From assembly GCF_013343215.1 (NCBI RefSeq), contig NZ_CP039143.1:806001-870000 (forward strand): a stretch of DNA of 64,000 nucleotides, given 5' to 3'. Positions 36,164 to 45,798 of the stretch are shown here, piece after piece (position 1 is the stretch's first letter; the number at the start of each line of letters is the position of its first letter). This stretch comes from Acinetobacter sp. 10FS3-1 (GTDB lineage Bacteria > Pseudomonadota > Gammaproteobacteria > Pseudomonadales > Moraxellaceae). Made by a program: the position numbers and the translations under genes. The notes below the pieces were generated by a model. The model searched no databases, was not told the DNA's origin, and worked only from the letters and a program-made list of their open reading frames with translations.

Positions 36164-37048
36164 ATGAATGTAGCGACTGCCACCGGCCCTGTCGATTCAC
36201 GTGTGCAACAAATAGTCGTGCGTTTGCTGGCAGACTTATTTCAAGCCATTGAAGATTTAGATATTCAAGCCTCTGAAGTCTGGAAAGGCCTGGAATATTT
36301 AACCGATGCAGGGAAAGCCAATGAACTGGGCTTACTCGCTGCCGGTTTGGGACTAGAACATTATCTGGATTTACGTGCCGATCAGGCGGATGCTAAGGCC
36401 GGGGTGACAGGGGGCACACCACGTACGATTGAAGGGCCACTTTATGTAGCAGGTGCGCCTGAATCGGTCGGGTTTGCCCGTATGGATGATGGTTCAGAGT
36501 CTCATCAGATTGATACTCTTATTATTGAAGGGACAGTGAGTGATACTGAAGGCAATATCATTGAAAATGCCAAAGTAGAAATCTGGCATGCTAACGGTTT
36601 AGGCAACTACTCATTCTTTGATAAATCACAGTCTGAATTTAACTTGCGCCGGACTATTTTTAGCGATACTGAAGGGAAGTATGTGGCACAAACCACGATG
36701 CCTGTAGGCTATGGCTGTCCACCCCAAGGCACCACGCAAGCCTTGCTGAACAAGCTCGGACGCCATGGCAATCGACCCTCCCATGTGCATTATTTTGTTT
36801 CTGCACCGGGTTTCCGTAAATTAACCACGCAGTTTAATATTGAGGGTGACCAGTACTTGTGGGATGACTTTGCCTTTGCGACCCGTGAGGGGCTGGTTGC
36901 TAGTGCCGTTGAGGTGACAGATCCTGCTGAAATTCAGCGTCGTGGTTTAGATCAGGCATTCCAATACATCCGTTTTAATGTTGAATTGGTGAAAGATATG
37001 CAGGATGCGCCATCGACTAAGGTGGAACGTCGTCGTGCTAGTGCCTGA
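36164..37048 (+). CDS. catA: Catechol 1,2-dioxygenase, phenol-operon copy (N-terminus shifted)
   Basis: A 294-residue paralogue of the ant-linked CatA with all iron ligands: Tyr149, Tyr183, His207 and His209. The normal start appears to be the ATG at 36129, giving MNRQEIDALVKK; but a run of six A's (36159-36164) puts this in a different frame and ends it at TGA. Seven A's would join it to the rest as in the other copy (LVKQMNV). As read, translation must restart at the ATG at 36164, which overlaps that TGA, losing 12 residues. This may be a real deletion with coupled restart or a homopolymer sequencing error. It would remove catechol made by MopKLMNOP. Confidence 0.88.
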   Translation: MNVATATGPVDSRVQQIVVRLLADLFQAIEDLDIQASEVWKGLEYLTDAGKANELGLLAAGLGLEHYLDLRADQADAKAGVTGGTPRTIEGPLYVAGAPESVGFARMDDGSESHQIDTLIIEGTVSDTEGNIIENAKVEIWHANGLGNYSFFDKSQSEFNLRRTIFSDTEGKYVAQTTMPVGYGCPPQGTTQALLNKLGRHGNRPSHVHYFVSAPGFRKLTTQFNIEGDQYLWDDFAFATREGLVASAVEVTDPAEIQRRGLDQAFQYIRFNVELVKDMQDAPSTKVERRRASA

Positions 37049-37062
37049 ACGCAAGGAATCAA

Positions 37063-37089
37063 AAAAAACAGCCAACGGGCTGTTTTTTT
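37063..37089 (+). terminator. Rho-independent terminator of the mop-catA operon
   Basis: AACAGCC and GGCTGTT form a 7-bp stem followed by a run of T's, 15-40 bases after the catA stop. Confidence 0.9.
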
Positions 37090-37474
37090 ACCCCCAGCAC
37101 ATAGTATGGAATATACCGATTGTTTAACTGCAAGTTGTGAACAAAAACTGGAGGATTCCGAGTTACTTGAAGAAGCATCTCAAGCAGATTATAGGATCAG
37201 GGAATTTTGCACAATTCTGACTTGAAGCACTGCACAAAGCTAATCATCAGCAACGGAGGCGAAACACAATTGAGACCAGAGCAGCCCTAAGCATTAGCCT
37301 GTTTTTAATTAAGAACAGATATCCAGAAAATGCATCTAAATCTGAGCAAAACTGGGTATGAATTAAAACATACAAAAAAGATTATCGGTTTTTCTAATCA
37401 AAATATACCATTAACAATTAACCGGAGATGCCATCGCGAACCAGCCCCTATAAGCTTTTGATGATTCCTGTACT
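37090..37474. other. Intergenic region, nothing firm
   Basis: About 385 bases between the mop-catA terminator and the ABC-ATPase relic. A 39-codon frame starting at the ATG at 37107 has no ribosome site and no recognisable match. Confidence 0.4.
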
Positions 37475-37757
37475 GCTGGTGGCGGACAGCAGCAAGGTGT
37501 CGCCTTTTTGCGGGCCTTACTTAATGGTTCATGCTGCCTCGTTACTGCCAGATGAGCCGACCCAGAAATCTGCGCAAACCGCAGCAGACATATTCGAGCT
37601 GTTTTGCAAGTACATCGCAAGCGAGACTATGCGGTACTATGGGTAACACATGATCCATGGCTGTCTGTCCCCTTGTGAGCGCACCATCCGGCTGGTCGAT
37701 GGACGGATGGAAAGCGATACCCGAGCTGAGCCAGTTCAGGAAATAGAGGAGGAATAA
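37475..37757 (+). pseudogene. Relic of an ABC transporter ATPase (YbbL/FetA-like)
   Basis: Across three frames one reads AGGGQQQGVAFLRALLNG (signature motif region), PDEPTQKSAQTAADIFELF (Walker B DEPTSALD remnant), YAVLWVTHDPW (switch His) and TIRLVDGRMESDT before TAA. The order and VLWVTHD resemble the YbbL/FetA iron-export ATPase group. The Walker A half is missing. Its last codons contain the ribosome site of the DUF202 gene, so the two once formed an operon. Confidence 0.75.
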
Positions 37758-37759
37758 AT

Positions 37760-38122
37760 ATGTCAAACCTACAGGATCCGCGGGTTTTATTTGCTTTAGA
37801 ACGCACCGCTCTGGCTTGGAACCGTAGTGGTCTGGCCTTAATTGCTTTTGGTTTCGTGATTGAAAAATCTAATCTCTTGGTTCAGTTGATTGATCCAGTT
37901 CACTATCAGCATAAAATTGTTTATACAGAATGGCTAGGGATTGCTGTGATTGTCTTTGGCCTGCTGGTCAATATCGGCTCGATTTTACAATATCGCACAG
38001 GTCTCAAATCGCTTAATCCTGCTGAATTTATTGAAGGCTATCAAACCCGGCAGCCGGTCTGGTTGAATTTATTTACCATCTTTACCGGTATCTTACTGAT
38101 TATTTCCTTCTGGATTCATTAA
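37760..38122 (+). CDS. DUF202 (YidH-like) membrane protein
   Basis: A 120-residue protein starting with the family motif DPRVLFALERTALAWNRSGL, then three membrane segments (LALIAFGFVIEKSNLL, EWLGIAVIVFGLLVNIGSIL, NLFTIFTGILLIISFWI). The function of DUF202 is unknown. GAGGAGG precedes the ATG, inside the end of the ABC-ATPase relic. It is convergent with the BigR-like gene. Confidence 0.85.
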   Translation: MSNLQDPRVLFALERTALAWNRSGLALIAFGFVIEKSNLLVQLIDPVHYQHKIVYTEWLGIAVIVFGLLVNIGSILQYRTGLKSLNPAEFIEGYQTRQPVWLNLFTIFTGILLIISFWIH

Positions 38123-38146
38123 AAATGTCTTCACCGGATGCGGGCA

Positions 38147-38455
38147 TTAAACGGCGCAATACAACTGATAGAGCGTCTGCATAATCACCAGCACGTTAGG
38201 GTCGGAGACCTGATAAAAAATCTGTTTACCTTCACGACGGGTATTCACGATGTTATTTTTGCGCAAGACCGTGAGCTGCTGTGACAGGGTCGGCTGATGA
38301 ATATCGGTAGATTCCTCGATTTGCTGTACATTCAGCTCGCCATCGACCAGCACACATAAAATTCTCAACCGGTCAGGATTGGACAGGACTTTTAAGCAGT
38401 TGGTCACTGTATCTACCTGAGAAAAATCAATTTTGGCATTTTGTGCGATATTCAT
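38147..38455 (-). CDS. bigR: ArsR-family persulfide-sensing repressor, BigR/SqrR-like
   Basis: A 102-residue winged-helix ArsR protein with recognition helix QPTLSQQLTVLRKNNI. Cys34 and Cys100 are 66 residues apart, the same spacing as the Cys pair that forms a disulfide or tetrasulfide in BigR/SqrR. It lacks metal-binding motifs of ArsR/SmtB metal sensors. It is divergent from two YeeE/YedE genes and a persulfide-dioxygenase-like gene, the usual BigR regulon, and probably represses them until reactive sulfur appears. Confidence 0.85.
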   Translation of the reverse strand: MNIAQNAKIDFSQVDTVTNCLKVLSNPDRLRILCVLVDGELNVQQIEESTDIHQPTLSQQLTVLRKNNIVNTRREGKQIFYQVSDPNVLVIMQTLYQLYCAV

Positions 38456-38529
38456 GGAAATAGCTTGTGCTCCTCTACAGCAGCGTATTTACAGAATAAT
38501 AGCATAGAAAGCTTGATTAATATCTAATT

Positions 38530-38542
38530 TTATATAATATAA
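38530..38542. promoter_or_regulatory. AT-rich palindrome, likely BigR operator
   Basis: TTATATAATATAA has 6-base arms around a central A. It lies in the divergent promoter about 30 bases before the first YeeE/YedE gene. BigR-type operators are AT-rich palindromes, so it is a good candidate. Confidence 0.5.
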
Positions 38543-38570
38543 AAATATATATTGAATTGGTAGGCGTGTT

Positions 38571-38987
38571 ATGCATGATTTTCTGATCGCGTTTCTCGGC
38601 GGCTTGATGCTCGGAGTTTCGGTGGTGGGCTATTTGTATGTGAATGGCCGTATTGCCGGCATTAGTGGCCTGATTAGTCAGGTATTAAATCCTCAAACCC
38701 TGTTTAAAACACCGGCCCTCTGGTTTATGTCGGGCTTGGTGCTTACCCCATTCCTGTACGGATTATTTGTCCAGCCTGATATTGAACTGAATGCCAGCCC
38801 ACTGATGATGATCATTGCGGGTTTGCTGGTTGGCTTTGGAACGCGATTGGGTTCAGGCTGTACCAGTGGGCATGGGATCTGTGGAATCAGCCGTCTGTCC
38901 AGACGTTCTATCATTGCCACACTGACTTTTATGTTTGCTGGTTTTGTGATCGTTTATATCATTCGCCATGTTACAGGAGCATTTTAA
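38571..38987 (+). CDS. YeeE/YedE family membrane protein (first half)
   Basis: A 138-residue, four-helix membrane protein with the conserved Cys motif [12 protein letters not shown] near residue 100. YeeE/YedE (TsuA-like) proteins move thiosulfate or related sulfur compounds; in BigR operons two half-size proteins are usual. It ends one base before the start of its partner, indicating coupled translation. Confidence 0.88.
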   Translation: MHDFLIAFLGGLMLGVSVVGYLYVNGRIAGISGLISQVLNPQTLFKTPALWFMSGLVLTPFLYGLFVQPDIELNASPLMMIIAGLLVGFGTRLGSGCTSGHGICGISRLSRRSIIATLTFMFAGFVIVYIIRHVTGAF

Positions 38988-38988
38988 A

Positions 38989-39405
38989 ATGAAAAATATC
39001 TTGGCCTTTGTTTTTGGTGCCCTGTTCTCTGTTGGATTGATGCTGTCTGGCATGTCCAATCCGGAAAAAGTACTCGATTTTCTGGACGTGTTTGGTGACT
39101 GGGATGCTAGTCTGGCTTTTGTTATGATGGGTGCAATTGCAGTCGCTTTTATTCCTTTTCAGAAAGCAGTTAGAAGCCAGGCTCCAAAAACTATTTTTAA
39201 TGAACCGATTGATTTGCCGAAAAATCAGCAGATTGATCCCAAACTAATCTCTGGCAGTTTACTCTTCGGTATAGGATGGGGCATTGCAGGCGTATGTCCG
39301 GCACCCAGTTTTACCCTGATTGGTCTGGGACATTATCAGATACTTTATTTTATTGTTGCGATGATGCTGGGTGTATGGATTCATCGTAAATGGGCAGGAG
39401 CTTAA
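38989..39405 (+). CDS. YeeE/YedE family membrane protein (second half)
   Basis: Also 138 residues from the ATG at 38989. It has GALFSVGLMLSGMSNPEKVLDF near the N-terminus and GWGIAGVCPAPSF, the second conserved Cys motif of the family. It is the likely partner of the preceding half-size protein in a sulfur transporter. An ATG 21 bases upstream overlaps the previous gene and is less likely. The MBL hydrolase starts 2 bases after the stop. Confidence 0.88.
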   Translation: MKNILAFVFGALFSVGLMLSGMSNPEKVLDFLDVFGDWDASLAFVMMGAIAVAFIPFQKAVRSQAPKTIFNEPIDLPKNQQIDPKLISGSLLFGIGWGIAGVCPAPSFTLIGLGHYQILYFIVAMMLGVWIHRKWAGA

Positions 39406-39407
39406 AT

Positions 39408-40280
39408 ATGTCTAACAGACCCGTCGTCCAGGATTTTTTTCATGAAGATACCAATACCTTCAGTTATGTGGTGAGTGATCCTGCAACGCAAAGCTGCGCC
39501 ATTATTGATAGTGTGCTGGATTATGATGCCGCTTCGGCCAGCACCGCAACCACGCATGCCGATCAGATTATTGCCTATGTCAGGGCGCATGGATTAAGCG
39601 TCGAGTGGATTCTGGAAACCCATGTGCATGCCGATCATCTGACTGCTGCGCAGTATCTGAAAGCAGAGTTGGGCGGCAAGATTGCCATGAGCCAAAAAAT
39701 TGGCATTGTGCAGGACACCTTTGGGGCCATCTATCATCTGGATATTAAACAGTTCAATGCCCAGCAGCTCTTTGATTACTTATTTAAAGATCATGAGTCG
39801 TTCCAGATCGGAACACTGCAAGCCTACAATATTCCGACACCGGGACATACACCGGCCTGTCTGAGCTATGTAATTGGGGATGCAGTCTTTGTGGGGGACA
39901 CGCTGTTTATGCCGGATTATGGAACCGCACGTTGTGATTTTCCGCGTGGCAGTGCAGAAATACTGTTTGATTCGGTGCAAAGGCTGTATCAGCTTCCAGA
40001 AAATACCCGAATGTTTCTGTGCCATGACTATTTGCCTGAAACACGCCAGTCCTATCACTGTGAAACCGATATTCGGACCCAGAAAACCCAGAATATCCAT
40101 ATTCATGAGGGCACGCCTAAGGCTGAATTCGTACAGATGCGTAATCAGCGAGATGCCGGGTTGAGTATGCCCAAGCTGATTCTGCCAGCGATCCAGATCA
40201 ATATGAAAGCCGGGCAGTTTCCTGAGGCAGAAGCCAATGGCGTGTCTTACTTAAAATTGCCCCTGAACTATTTTAAATAA
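39408..40280 (+). CDS. MBL-fold persulfide dioxygenase-like hydrolase (Blh/ETHE1 type)
   Basis: A 290-residue metallo-beta-lactamase-fold protein. The metal motifs are HVHADH, the GHTPAC segment, and GDTLFMPDYGTARCDFPRG, which gives the third and bridging ligands. ETHE1-type enzymes use one Fe(II) to oxidise glutathione persulfide to sulfite; Blh proteins of BigR operons are of this kind. Together with the two YeeE/YedE proteins it would remove sulfide and persulfide. The start used is the ATG at 39408 rather than one 18 bases upstream inside the preceding gene. Confidence 0.88.
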   Translation: MSNRPVVQDFFHEDTNTFSYVVSDPATQSCAIIDSVLDYDAASASTATTHADQIIAYVRAHGLSVEWILETHVHADHLTAAQYLKAELGGKIAMSQKIGIVQDTFGAIYHLDIKQFNAQQLFDYLFKDHESFQIGTLQAYNIPTPGHTPACLSYVIGDAVFVGDTLFMPDYGTARCDFPRGSAEILFDSVQRLYQLPENTRMFLCHDYLPETRQSYHCETDIRTQKTQNIHIHEGTPKAEFVQMRNQRDAGLSMPKLILPAIQINMKAGQFPEAEANGVSYLKLPLNYFK

Positions 40281-40492
40281 AGCGGGTAGAGCTGGACGAT
40301 TATCTGCACTGATGCTCGCACGGCTAAGTGCCTGACTGAAGATTGCCTTATCCCTGCATAAGGTATTTTTTATTTTTGGTATGGTTGGGCCAGACTATTT
40401 TATTGCAGATTTTTCGATAAGAAGCTTTTGCAGCGTACTCAACAGATAGAGATTTTTATTGTCCTGCTTTGATTTGCCCAGTCAACAAGACT

Positions 40493-40521
40493 AAAAAAAA
40501 CCCGAATGATGACATTCGGGT
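40493..40521 (-). terminator. Rho-independent terminator of dps
   Basis: CCCGAATG and CATTCGGG with loop ATGA; on the minus strand eight T's follow. It lies about 65 bases after the dps stop. The rest of the 300-base gap up to the MBL gene holds nothing recognisable. Confidence 0.88.
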
Positions 40522-40585
40522 GTTTGGAAAATGGATAATTCTTAGGGTTTATAGTTTTTAAATTATTTATAAATAGGGGCTGTGC

Positions 40586-41083
40586 TTAGCCTAAGGTACT
40601 TCTGAGCATCCATGCCGTTTTTTCGTGCACATCCAGACGTTGAGTCAGTAAATCAGCAGTTGGTTGGTCATTGACTTCATCTACCACTGAAAATAGCTCT
40701 CTGGCGGTACGTGCAGTGGTTTCATGCGCTGTCACCAGATACTTGAGCATCTGCTCTGCGTTGGGGACGCCCTCAACTTCCTGGATCGAAGTCAGTTTGA
40801 CAAATTCTTTATATGTTCCCGGTGCCGCAAAACCCAGCGCACGAATCCTTTCTGCAATCTGGTCTAGCGCATTCCACTGCTCGGTATATTGCGTCATAAA
40901 CATAGTATGCAGGCTGTTAAATTGCGGACCGATCACATTCCAGTGAAAATTGTGTGTCATCAAATACAATGTATAGCTATCTGCCAGCAGTTTGGATAAG
41001 CCTTCTACAATTTTGGCACGGTCAGCTTCGGAGATACCAATATCAATCTTCATGATCTGTGCATCTGTGTTTGAAGAACCCAT
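40586..41083 (-). CDS. dps: Dps-family DNA-protection ferritin
   Basis: A 165-residue Dps-like protein that oxidises and stores iron with H2O2 and protects DNA in a dodecamer. The ferroxidase region is seen as [20 protein letters not shown], continued by [15 protein letters not shown] with the acidic ligands. AAGGAG lies 7 bases before the ATG. It is divergent from the catalase gene, fitting joint oxidative-stress protection. Confidence 0.92.
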   Translation of the reverse strand: MGSSNTDAQIMKIDIGISEADRAKIVEGLSKLLADSYTLYLMTHNFHWNVIGPQFNSLHTMFMTQYTEQWNALDQIAERIRALGFAAPGTYKEFVKLTSIQEVEGVPNAEQMLKYLVTAHETTARTARELFSVVDEVNDQPTADLLTQRLDVHEKTAWMLRSTLG

Positions 41084-41719
41084 AATGTGACTCCTTAAAA
41101 AAAATCTAAATATCTATTTTTATCAACTGTTCACTTTCTTACTGATTTAAGCCCTCAATGGGCTGAGTCCGCTCGATCAAAAGCGTCTGAAACCGCTTAT
41201 CACCACAGGATTAGCACGGGCTGTATAACTTAAGTTACGCCATCCCATAAATTTTATAGGAATGAAGAACTTAAAGTTTAGGTCTTGTGTATAGCCTAAG
41301 AGTAAGATTGTAACCGCAGTTATTTTAATATTTTAAATTCAACTAAAACAAAGGCTTAATCTCTATGTGAATAACTCCAAACTTGCAGTTTAAGCCGACT
41401 TTCTTGCTTGATCTTGGGGTGTATTAAAAAAATAACACAACAACGCCTTTATTAAACAATGCACTACAAAGAGTCATCACTCTGATTTTATAAATACCGT
41501 TAAGGTAGGGAGCAAAGGCGAAGTCGATAAGAAAACGATCTAAAGTTTAAGGATACTATCAAAAAAAACTGAGGCTTAGCACAATTGACTCAGCCCAGCA
41601 GCGATAGCAGACCTCCGGAATTTTTTATTGAACCCGCCGCCTATTGAACCAGACTCAAGCAAATTTGAGATAGAACCAAGAATACTTTCATTAAACTCGA
41701 TCTCGGCAAGGAAAAAATC
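41084..41719. other. Divergent promoter region dps-katE
   Basis: About 635 bases hold the promoters of dps and katE. I could not point to a clear OxyR, Fur or sigma factor site, and no ORF is convincing. Confidence 0.4.
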
Positions 41720-43840
41720 ATGAAAATCAAGGCGAACAGCCCAATAGCAGCGACAGGCAGTTTAGATAAGCAAAATACCAATAAGAAAAGTGAGCAACTG
41801 GATGTATATCGTAGTGATGCGACAGAACAGACACTCACGACCAATCAGGGGGTGAAAATCTCTGACAATCAGAACAGTCTGAAAGCCGGTGTTCGCGGCG
41901 CAACGCTCATGGAAGATTTTATTCTGCGTGAGAAAATCACCCATTTCGACCATGAGCGTATCCCGGAGCGGATTGTGCATGCACGTGGTGTTGGAGCGCA
42001 CGGTTTTTTTGAAGCTTATCCCGGCAATGACAAATGGACTAAGGCCGGATTTTTGACCCGTACTGACGTACAGACACCAGTTTTTGTACGTTTTTCTACG
42101 GTACAGGGGCCACGTGGTTCCGCGGATACAGTACGTGATATTCGTGGTTTTGCCACCAAGTTCTATACCGATGAAGGCAATTATGATCTGGTGGCAAATA
42201 ATGCTCCGGTATTTTTTATTCAGGACGGTATCAAGTTTCCAGACTTTGTACATGCCATGAAGCCGGAACAGCAAACTGAAATACCAACCGGTGCTACGGC
42301 CCACGATACCTTCTGGGACTTCGTTTCTCTGGTTCCTGAAACGGCCCATGCGGTGATGTGGGCCATGTCCGACCGGGCAATTCCACGCAGCTTGCGTTCG
42401 ATGCAGGGTTTTGGTGTGCATACTTTCCGGCTGATTAATGCTGAAAATAAAGCTGTCTTTGTCAAATTCCACTGGACACCGAAGCAGGGCATGACGCAGT
42501 TGGTCTGGGATGAAGCACAAAAGCTGGCAGGAAAAGACCCGGACTTTCATCGTCGTGACTTGTATGAAGCCATTGCTTCAGGAAACTATCCTGAGTGGGA
42601 GCTTGGGGTGCAAATCGTGGCTGAAGAAGATGAAATGAAGTTTGATTTTGACCTGCTGGACCCGACCAAAATCATCCCGGAAGAGTTAGTGCCAGTAACT
42701 CCACTTGGCCGTATGGTACTCAACCGTAATGTAGATTATTTCTTCGGCGAGACTGAACAGGTGACCTTCTGTCCCGGACATGTGGTACCAGGAATTGATT
42801 TTACCAACGACCCACTGCTGCAAGCGCGTCTATTTTCTTATACCGATACCCAGTTAAGTCGTCTGGGTGGTCCGAATTTCCACCAGATTCCAATTAACAA
42901 GCCGGTCTGCCCATTTCATAATAACCAGCGAGATGGCTTGCATCAGCGTATTGTCTATAGTGGCCAGGCCAATTATGAGCCAAACTCAATTGATAACAAC
43001 TGGCCAGCCGAAGCAGCGGGCGCGCAGGCTGGTGGCTTTGAAAGCTATCAGGAGCGTATTGACGGTCATAAAATCCGTCAGCGTAGCCCATCTTTTAATG
43101 ACCACTTTAGTCATGCGCGTATTTTCTACCAAAGCCAGCAGCCACATGAACAGAAGCATATTGTAGATGCCTATGTGTTTGAGCTGAGTAAAGTCCAGCG
43201 TAAACATATTCAGGAACGTGAAGTACTGGATGTGCTGTGCAATATTGACTTGTCTTTGGCCCAGCAGGTCGCAGACCAGCTAGGTATCGAGATTCCAGCC
43301 GAGAAAAAGGCGGCTAAACTGCCAGAGGTGGTGGTTTCCAAGCGCCTGTCTTTTGAGGCTTTTAAACCACAAGACATCAAGGGTCGAAAAATTGCCATTC
43401 TGGCTCATGATCAGGCCAATGAAGCCAGTATTAAGGCAGTTCAAGCCTGGGCAGAATCAGAAAGTGCGGTGGCTGATGTCCTTACTCCACGCTCAGGCCC
43501 GGTACTTAGCCAGCAGGGTGCAGTCATTCCTTCAGATGGCATGCAAAAAGCAGAACCTTCGATTGCCTACGATGCTGTGGTGATTGTCGATGGCGATAAT
43601 CATGACATGGTGTTAAAAGATGGAGTCGCCACACACTATCTGCTTGAGGCATATAAGCATCTTAAGCCGGTGGTTTTCCTGGGTGATAAAGACCAGCTGA
43701 TCGAAGAGCTGCGGTTGAGCCGTGATGAAGGCACTTTGGTAAGTGCACAGTTTGAAAAGGTACAAGATCAATTTAAAACTTTAATCATGAACCATCGTGT
43801 GTGGATGCGTGAAGCGATTGCAGAAACTATTCCTGCATAA
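41720..43840 (+). CDS. katE: Catalase HPII, large-subunit type
   Basis: A 706-residue clade-2 catalase. Catalytic His87 (RIVHARG) and Asn160 (VANNAPVFF) and the haem ligand Tyr374 (RLFSYTDTQ) have the same spacing as His128, Asn201 and Tyr415 of E. coli KatE. The last 150 residues (from about 555, [15 protein letters not shown]) form the DJ-1/PfpI-like domain typical of large-subunit catalases. It disproportionates H2O2 in the cytoplasm. AAGGA precedes the ATG. Confidence 0.96.
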   Translation: MKIKANSPIAATGSLDKQNTNKKSEQLDVYRSDATEQTLTTNQGVKISDNQNSLKAGVRGATLMEDFILREKITHFDHERIPERIVHARGVGAHGFFEAYPGNDKWTKAGFLTRTDVQTPVFVRFSTVQGPRGSADTVRDIRGFATKFYTDEGNYDLVANNAPVFFIQDGIKFPDFVHAMKPEQQTEIPTGATAHDTFWDFVSLVPETAHAVMWAMSDRAIPRSLRSMQGFGVHTFRLINAENKAVFVKFHWTPKQGMTQLVWDEAQKLAGKDPDFHRRDLYEAIASGNYPEWELGVQIVAEEDEMKFDFDLLDPTKIIPEELVPVTPLGRMVLNRNVDYFFGETEQVTFCPGHVVPGIDFTNDPLLQARLFSYTDTQLSRLGGPNFHQIPINKPVCPFHNNQRDGLHQRIVYSGQANYEPNSIDNNWPAEAAGAQAGGFESYQERIDGHKIRQRSPSFNDHFSHARIFYQSQQPHEQKHIVDAYVFELSKVQRKHIQEREVLDVLCNIDLSLAQQVADQLGIEIPAEKKAAKLPEVVVSKRLSFEAFKPQDIKGRKIAILAHDQANEASIKAVQAWAESESAVADVLTPRSGPVLSQQGAVIPSDGMQKAEPSIAYDAVVIVDGDNHDMVLKDGVATHYLLEAYKHLKPVVFLGDKDQLIEELRLSRDEGTLVSAQFEKVQDQFKTLIMNHRVWMREAIAETIPA

Positions 43841-43844
43841 CTTT

Positions 43845-43878
43845 ACAGGGAATAGAAGCCCCGGCTTCTATTCCCTGT
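43845..43878 (+). terminator. Rho-independent terminator of katE
   Basis: ACAGGGAATAGAAGCC and its exact complement form a 16-bp stem with a 2-base (CC) turn, starting 5 bases after the katE stop and followed by TT. Confidence 0.8.
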
Positions 43879-44038
43879 TTCGCAAGGGCTGAGTGAGGAG
43901 GTAGAGCAGGATTTATAGGGTTAAACAGAATCATTGAACAATGATTGAGGTGATGCCTGTGTAAAACCTAGAGACAGTACAGCCCTTTGCTTGTTGGAGA
44001 GGATGCTGACCCGATTTCCATTTTGAGGAAGAATCTAC

Positions 44039-45025
44039 ATGAACCTCGGTTCAATATTAGAAAAATTTAAACATTCATCTTTAGAACTCGAAGAAAGTAT
44101 TCACCATACCTTAAAGGAATTGGTACAGTTTTCTGAACAGATTCCTTTGCCTGCCTCGGGCGATACCTTAAAACGCTGGCAAATTCTGGCTGAAGTTTCT
44201 GCGACCAACTTAAGCCTGGGCAAACTGTTTGAGTCCCATCTGGATGCGCTGGCTATTTTACATGAACTTCATATTCCGGCAGATTCCGGGCGGCTCTGGG
44301 CAATCTGGGCTGCAGAAGGCGGACCTCAACCGCTGCAACTGGAACAGGGCAAATTAAGTGGAAGCAAGCCTTGGTGTTCAGCCGCAGCCTGGGTAGATTC
44401 CGCCTTGGTCACTTGTCGAAATGAACATCATCAGTCGCAGCTCCTGATTCTGGATATGTTGCAACCCGGTATTCATTATCATCAGCAGCATTGGCATGCA
44501 GTCGGAATGCAGCATACCGGCACCAGCCGTCTTGAATTGGATCAGGTTGCGGTACAAGCAGTCGCAGCACCGCATGCTTATCTGGAGCGCGCCGGATTCT
44601 GGCATGGTGCAGCAGGGGTGGCAGCATGCTGGTATGGGGCCACCGTCGCTGTGGCTCAGTATTTAAAACAGGGCGTATTAAACCGGCCCCATCTTTATAC
44701 AGCCATGTATTTGGGCGAGGTCAGTCGTGAGCTCTTGGCAACGCGTGCCATGTTCCATCAAGTGGCACAGCAGATTGACCAGTATCCCGAACAGTCTCAT
44801 GAACTGAAAGTTCGCAGCCTGCGCGCCCAAGTCGAGGCAAGTACACTTCATGTGCTGAACACGGTAGGCAAAGCGCTAGGTGCGACGCCGTTTTGTGAAA
44901 ATGCTCATTTCGCCCGTCTGGTTGCAGATCTTCCGGTGTTTATCAGGCAAAGTCATGCGGCGTTTGATCTGGAGCGTATCGGTGAACTGAGTGCACAGGA
45001 GGAACAGACCTTATGGCAACTCTAG
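44039..45025 (+). CDS. Acyl-CoA dehydrogenase-like protein, first gene of a four-gene cluster
   Basis: A 328-residue protein with the acyl-CoA dehydrogenase layout: helical N-terminal domain (LLAILHELHI-type segment ESHLDALAILHELH), a beta middle domain (GSKPWCSAAAWVDSALVTCR), and a C-terminal helical bundle. It is about 50 residues shorter than ordinary acyl-CoA dehydrogenases, and the catalytic Glu cannot be placed with certainty. The same set of four genes is seen together in other proteobacteria, but its product is not established. GAGGAAG lies upstream; the end overlaps the PIG-L gene by 13 bases. Confidence 0.75.
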   Translation: MNLGSILEKFKHSSLELEESIHHTLKELVQFSEQIPLPASGDTLKRWQILAEVSATNLSLGKLFESHLDALAILHELHIPADSGRLWAIWAAEGGPQPLQLEQGKLSGSKPWCSAAAWVDSALVTCRNEHHQSQLLILDMLQPGIHYHQQHWHAVGMQHTGTSRLELDQVAVQAVAAPHAYLERAGFWHGAAGVAACWYGATVAVAQYLKQGVLNRPHLYTAMYLGEVSRELLATRAMFHQVAQQIDQYPEQSHELKVRSLRAQVEASTLHVLNTVGKALGATPFCENAHFARLVADLPVFIRQSHAAFDLERIGELSAQEEQTLWQL

Positions 45026-45798
45026 TTCATGAGATCGTAGGAGACCGGGTAATTCACGGAGAGGGGACGCCTAAAGAGCAATGGCTGTCCTGCCCGATCT
45101 TGCAGCAGCTTGCTGCATTCGATATTCAGGCCATAGTTCCTATGAGGTCACGGGTCTGTATTATTGCACCACATCCGGATGATGAAATTCTGGGGTGTGG
45201 CGGTCTGATTCAGCGCCTGGATCAGGCCGGGTATCTGGTTACGATTTTTGCAGTGACCAATGGCACTGCCAGTCATCCTGATTCCAGTCTTTATAGCCCG
45301 GCGCAACTCGATCAGATTCGGCCACATGAAACACGGCAAGCCTTAGCAGCACTAAAGTTGCAGCAGCATGTCGAACGAATTGCACTACAAATTCCGGATG
45401 GAGAAGTAATTGAACAGCGTGAACTGCTCAAGCAGCGTCTAAAAGCACAACTACAGCCCCATGATGTACTGGTGACGACCTTTATTCATGACGGACATCC
45501 TGATCATGAAGGGACTGCGCAGGTGATACAGGATTTGGCGACAGAATTGCAGCAGCCTTGTATACAGGTGCTGATCTGGGCATGGCACTGGGCCCAGCCG
45601 GGTGATGCACGGATAAACTGGAAAATTGCCCATAAACTTCAGCTTAGTGCTACCGAATTAAGTCATAAGCGACGAGCCGCGCAATGTTTTAAGAGTCAGC
45701 TGGAAATGGACCCGACGACTGGACAGCCGCCTATCCTATCCGGTCATGCGCTGCAACGTCTTTTACAACCATGGGAGGTCTATCTGTATGAACAGTAA
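45013..45798 (+). CDS. PIG-L family deacetylase
   Basis: A 261-residue Zn-dependent N-acetylglucosaminyl deacetylase-type protein. The metal motif is IIAPHPDDEILGCGG near residue 52, and the second His motif is HDGHPDHEGTAQ. PIG-L/LmbE enzymes deacetylate GlcNAc-containing lipids, mycothiol or bacillithiol precursors, or antibiotics. The substrate here is unknown; the glycosyltransferase next to it suggests a sugar-linked one. AGGAGG stands before the ATG, inside the preceding gene. Confidence 0.88.
   Translation: MATLVHEIVGDRVIHGEGTPKEQWLSCPILQQLAAFDIQAIVPMRSRVCIIAPHPDDEILGCGGLIQRLDQAGYLVTIFAVTNGTASHPDSSLYSPAQLDQIRPHETRQALAALKLQQHVERIALQIPDGEVIEQRELLKQRLKAQLQPHDVLVTTFIHDGHPDHEGTAQVIQDLATELQQPCIQVLIWAWHWAQPGDARINWKIAHKLQLSATELSHKRRAAQCFKSQLEMDPTTGQPPILSGHALQRLLQPWEVYLYEQ

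Noticed and set aside
41762..42550. Minus-strand ORF of 262 codons inside katE
   Set aside because: It lies fully opposite a confirmed catalase gene, has no ribosome site and no recognisable protein pattern; it follows from codon bias on the other strand.
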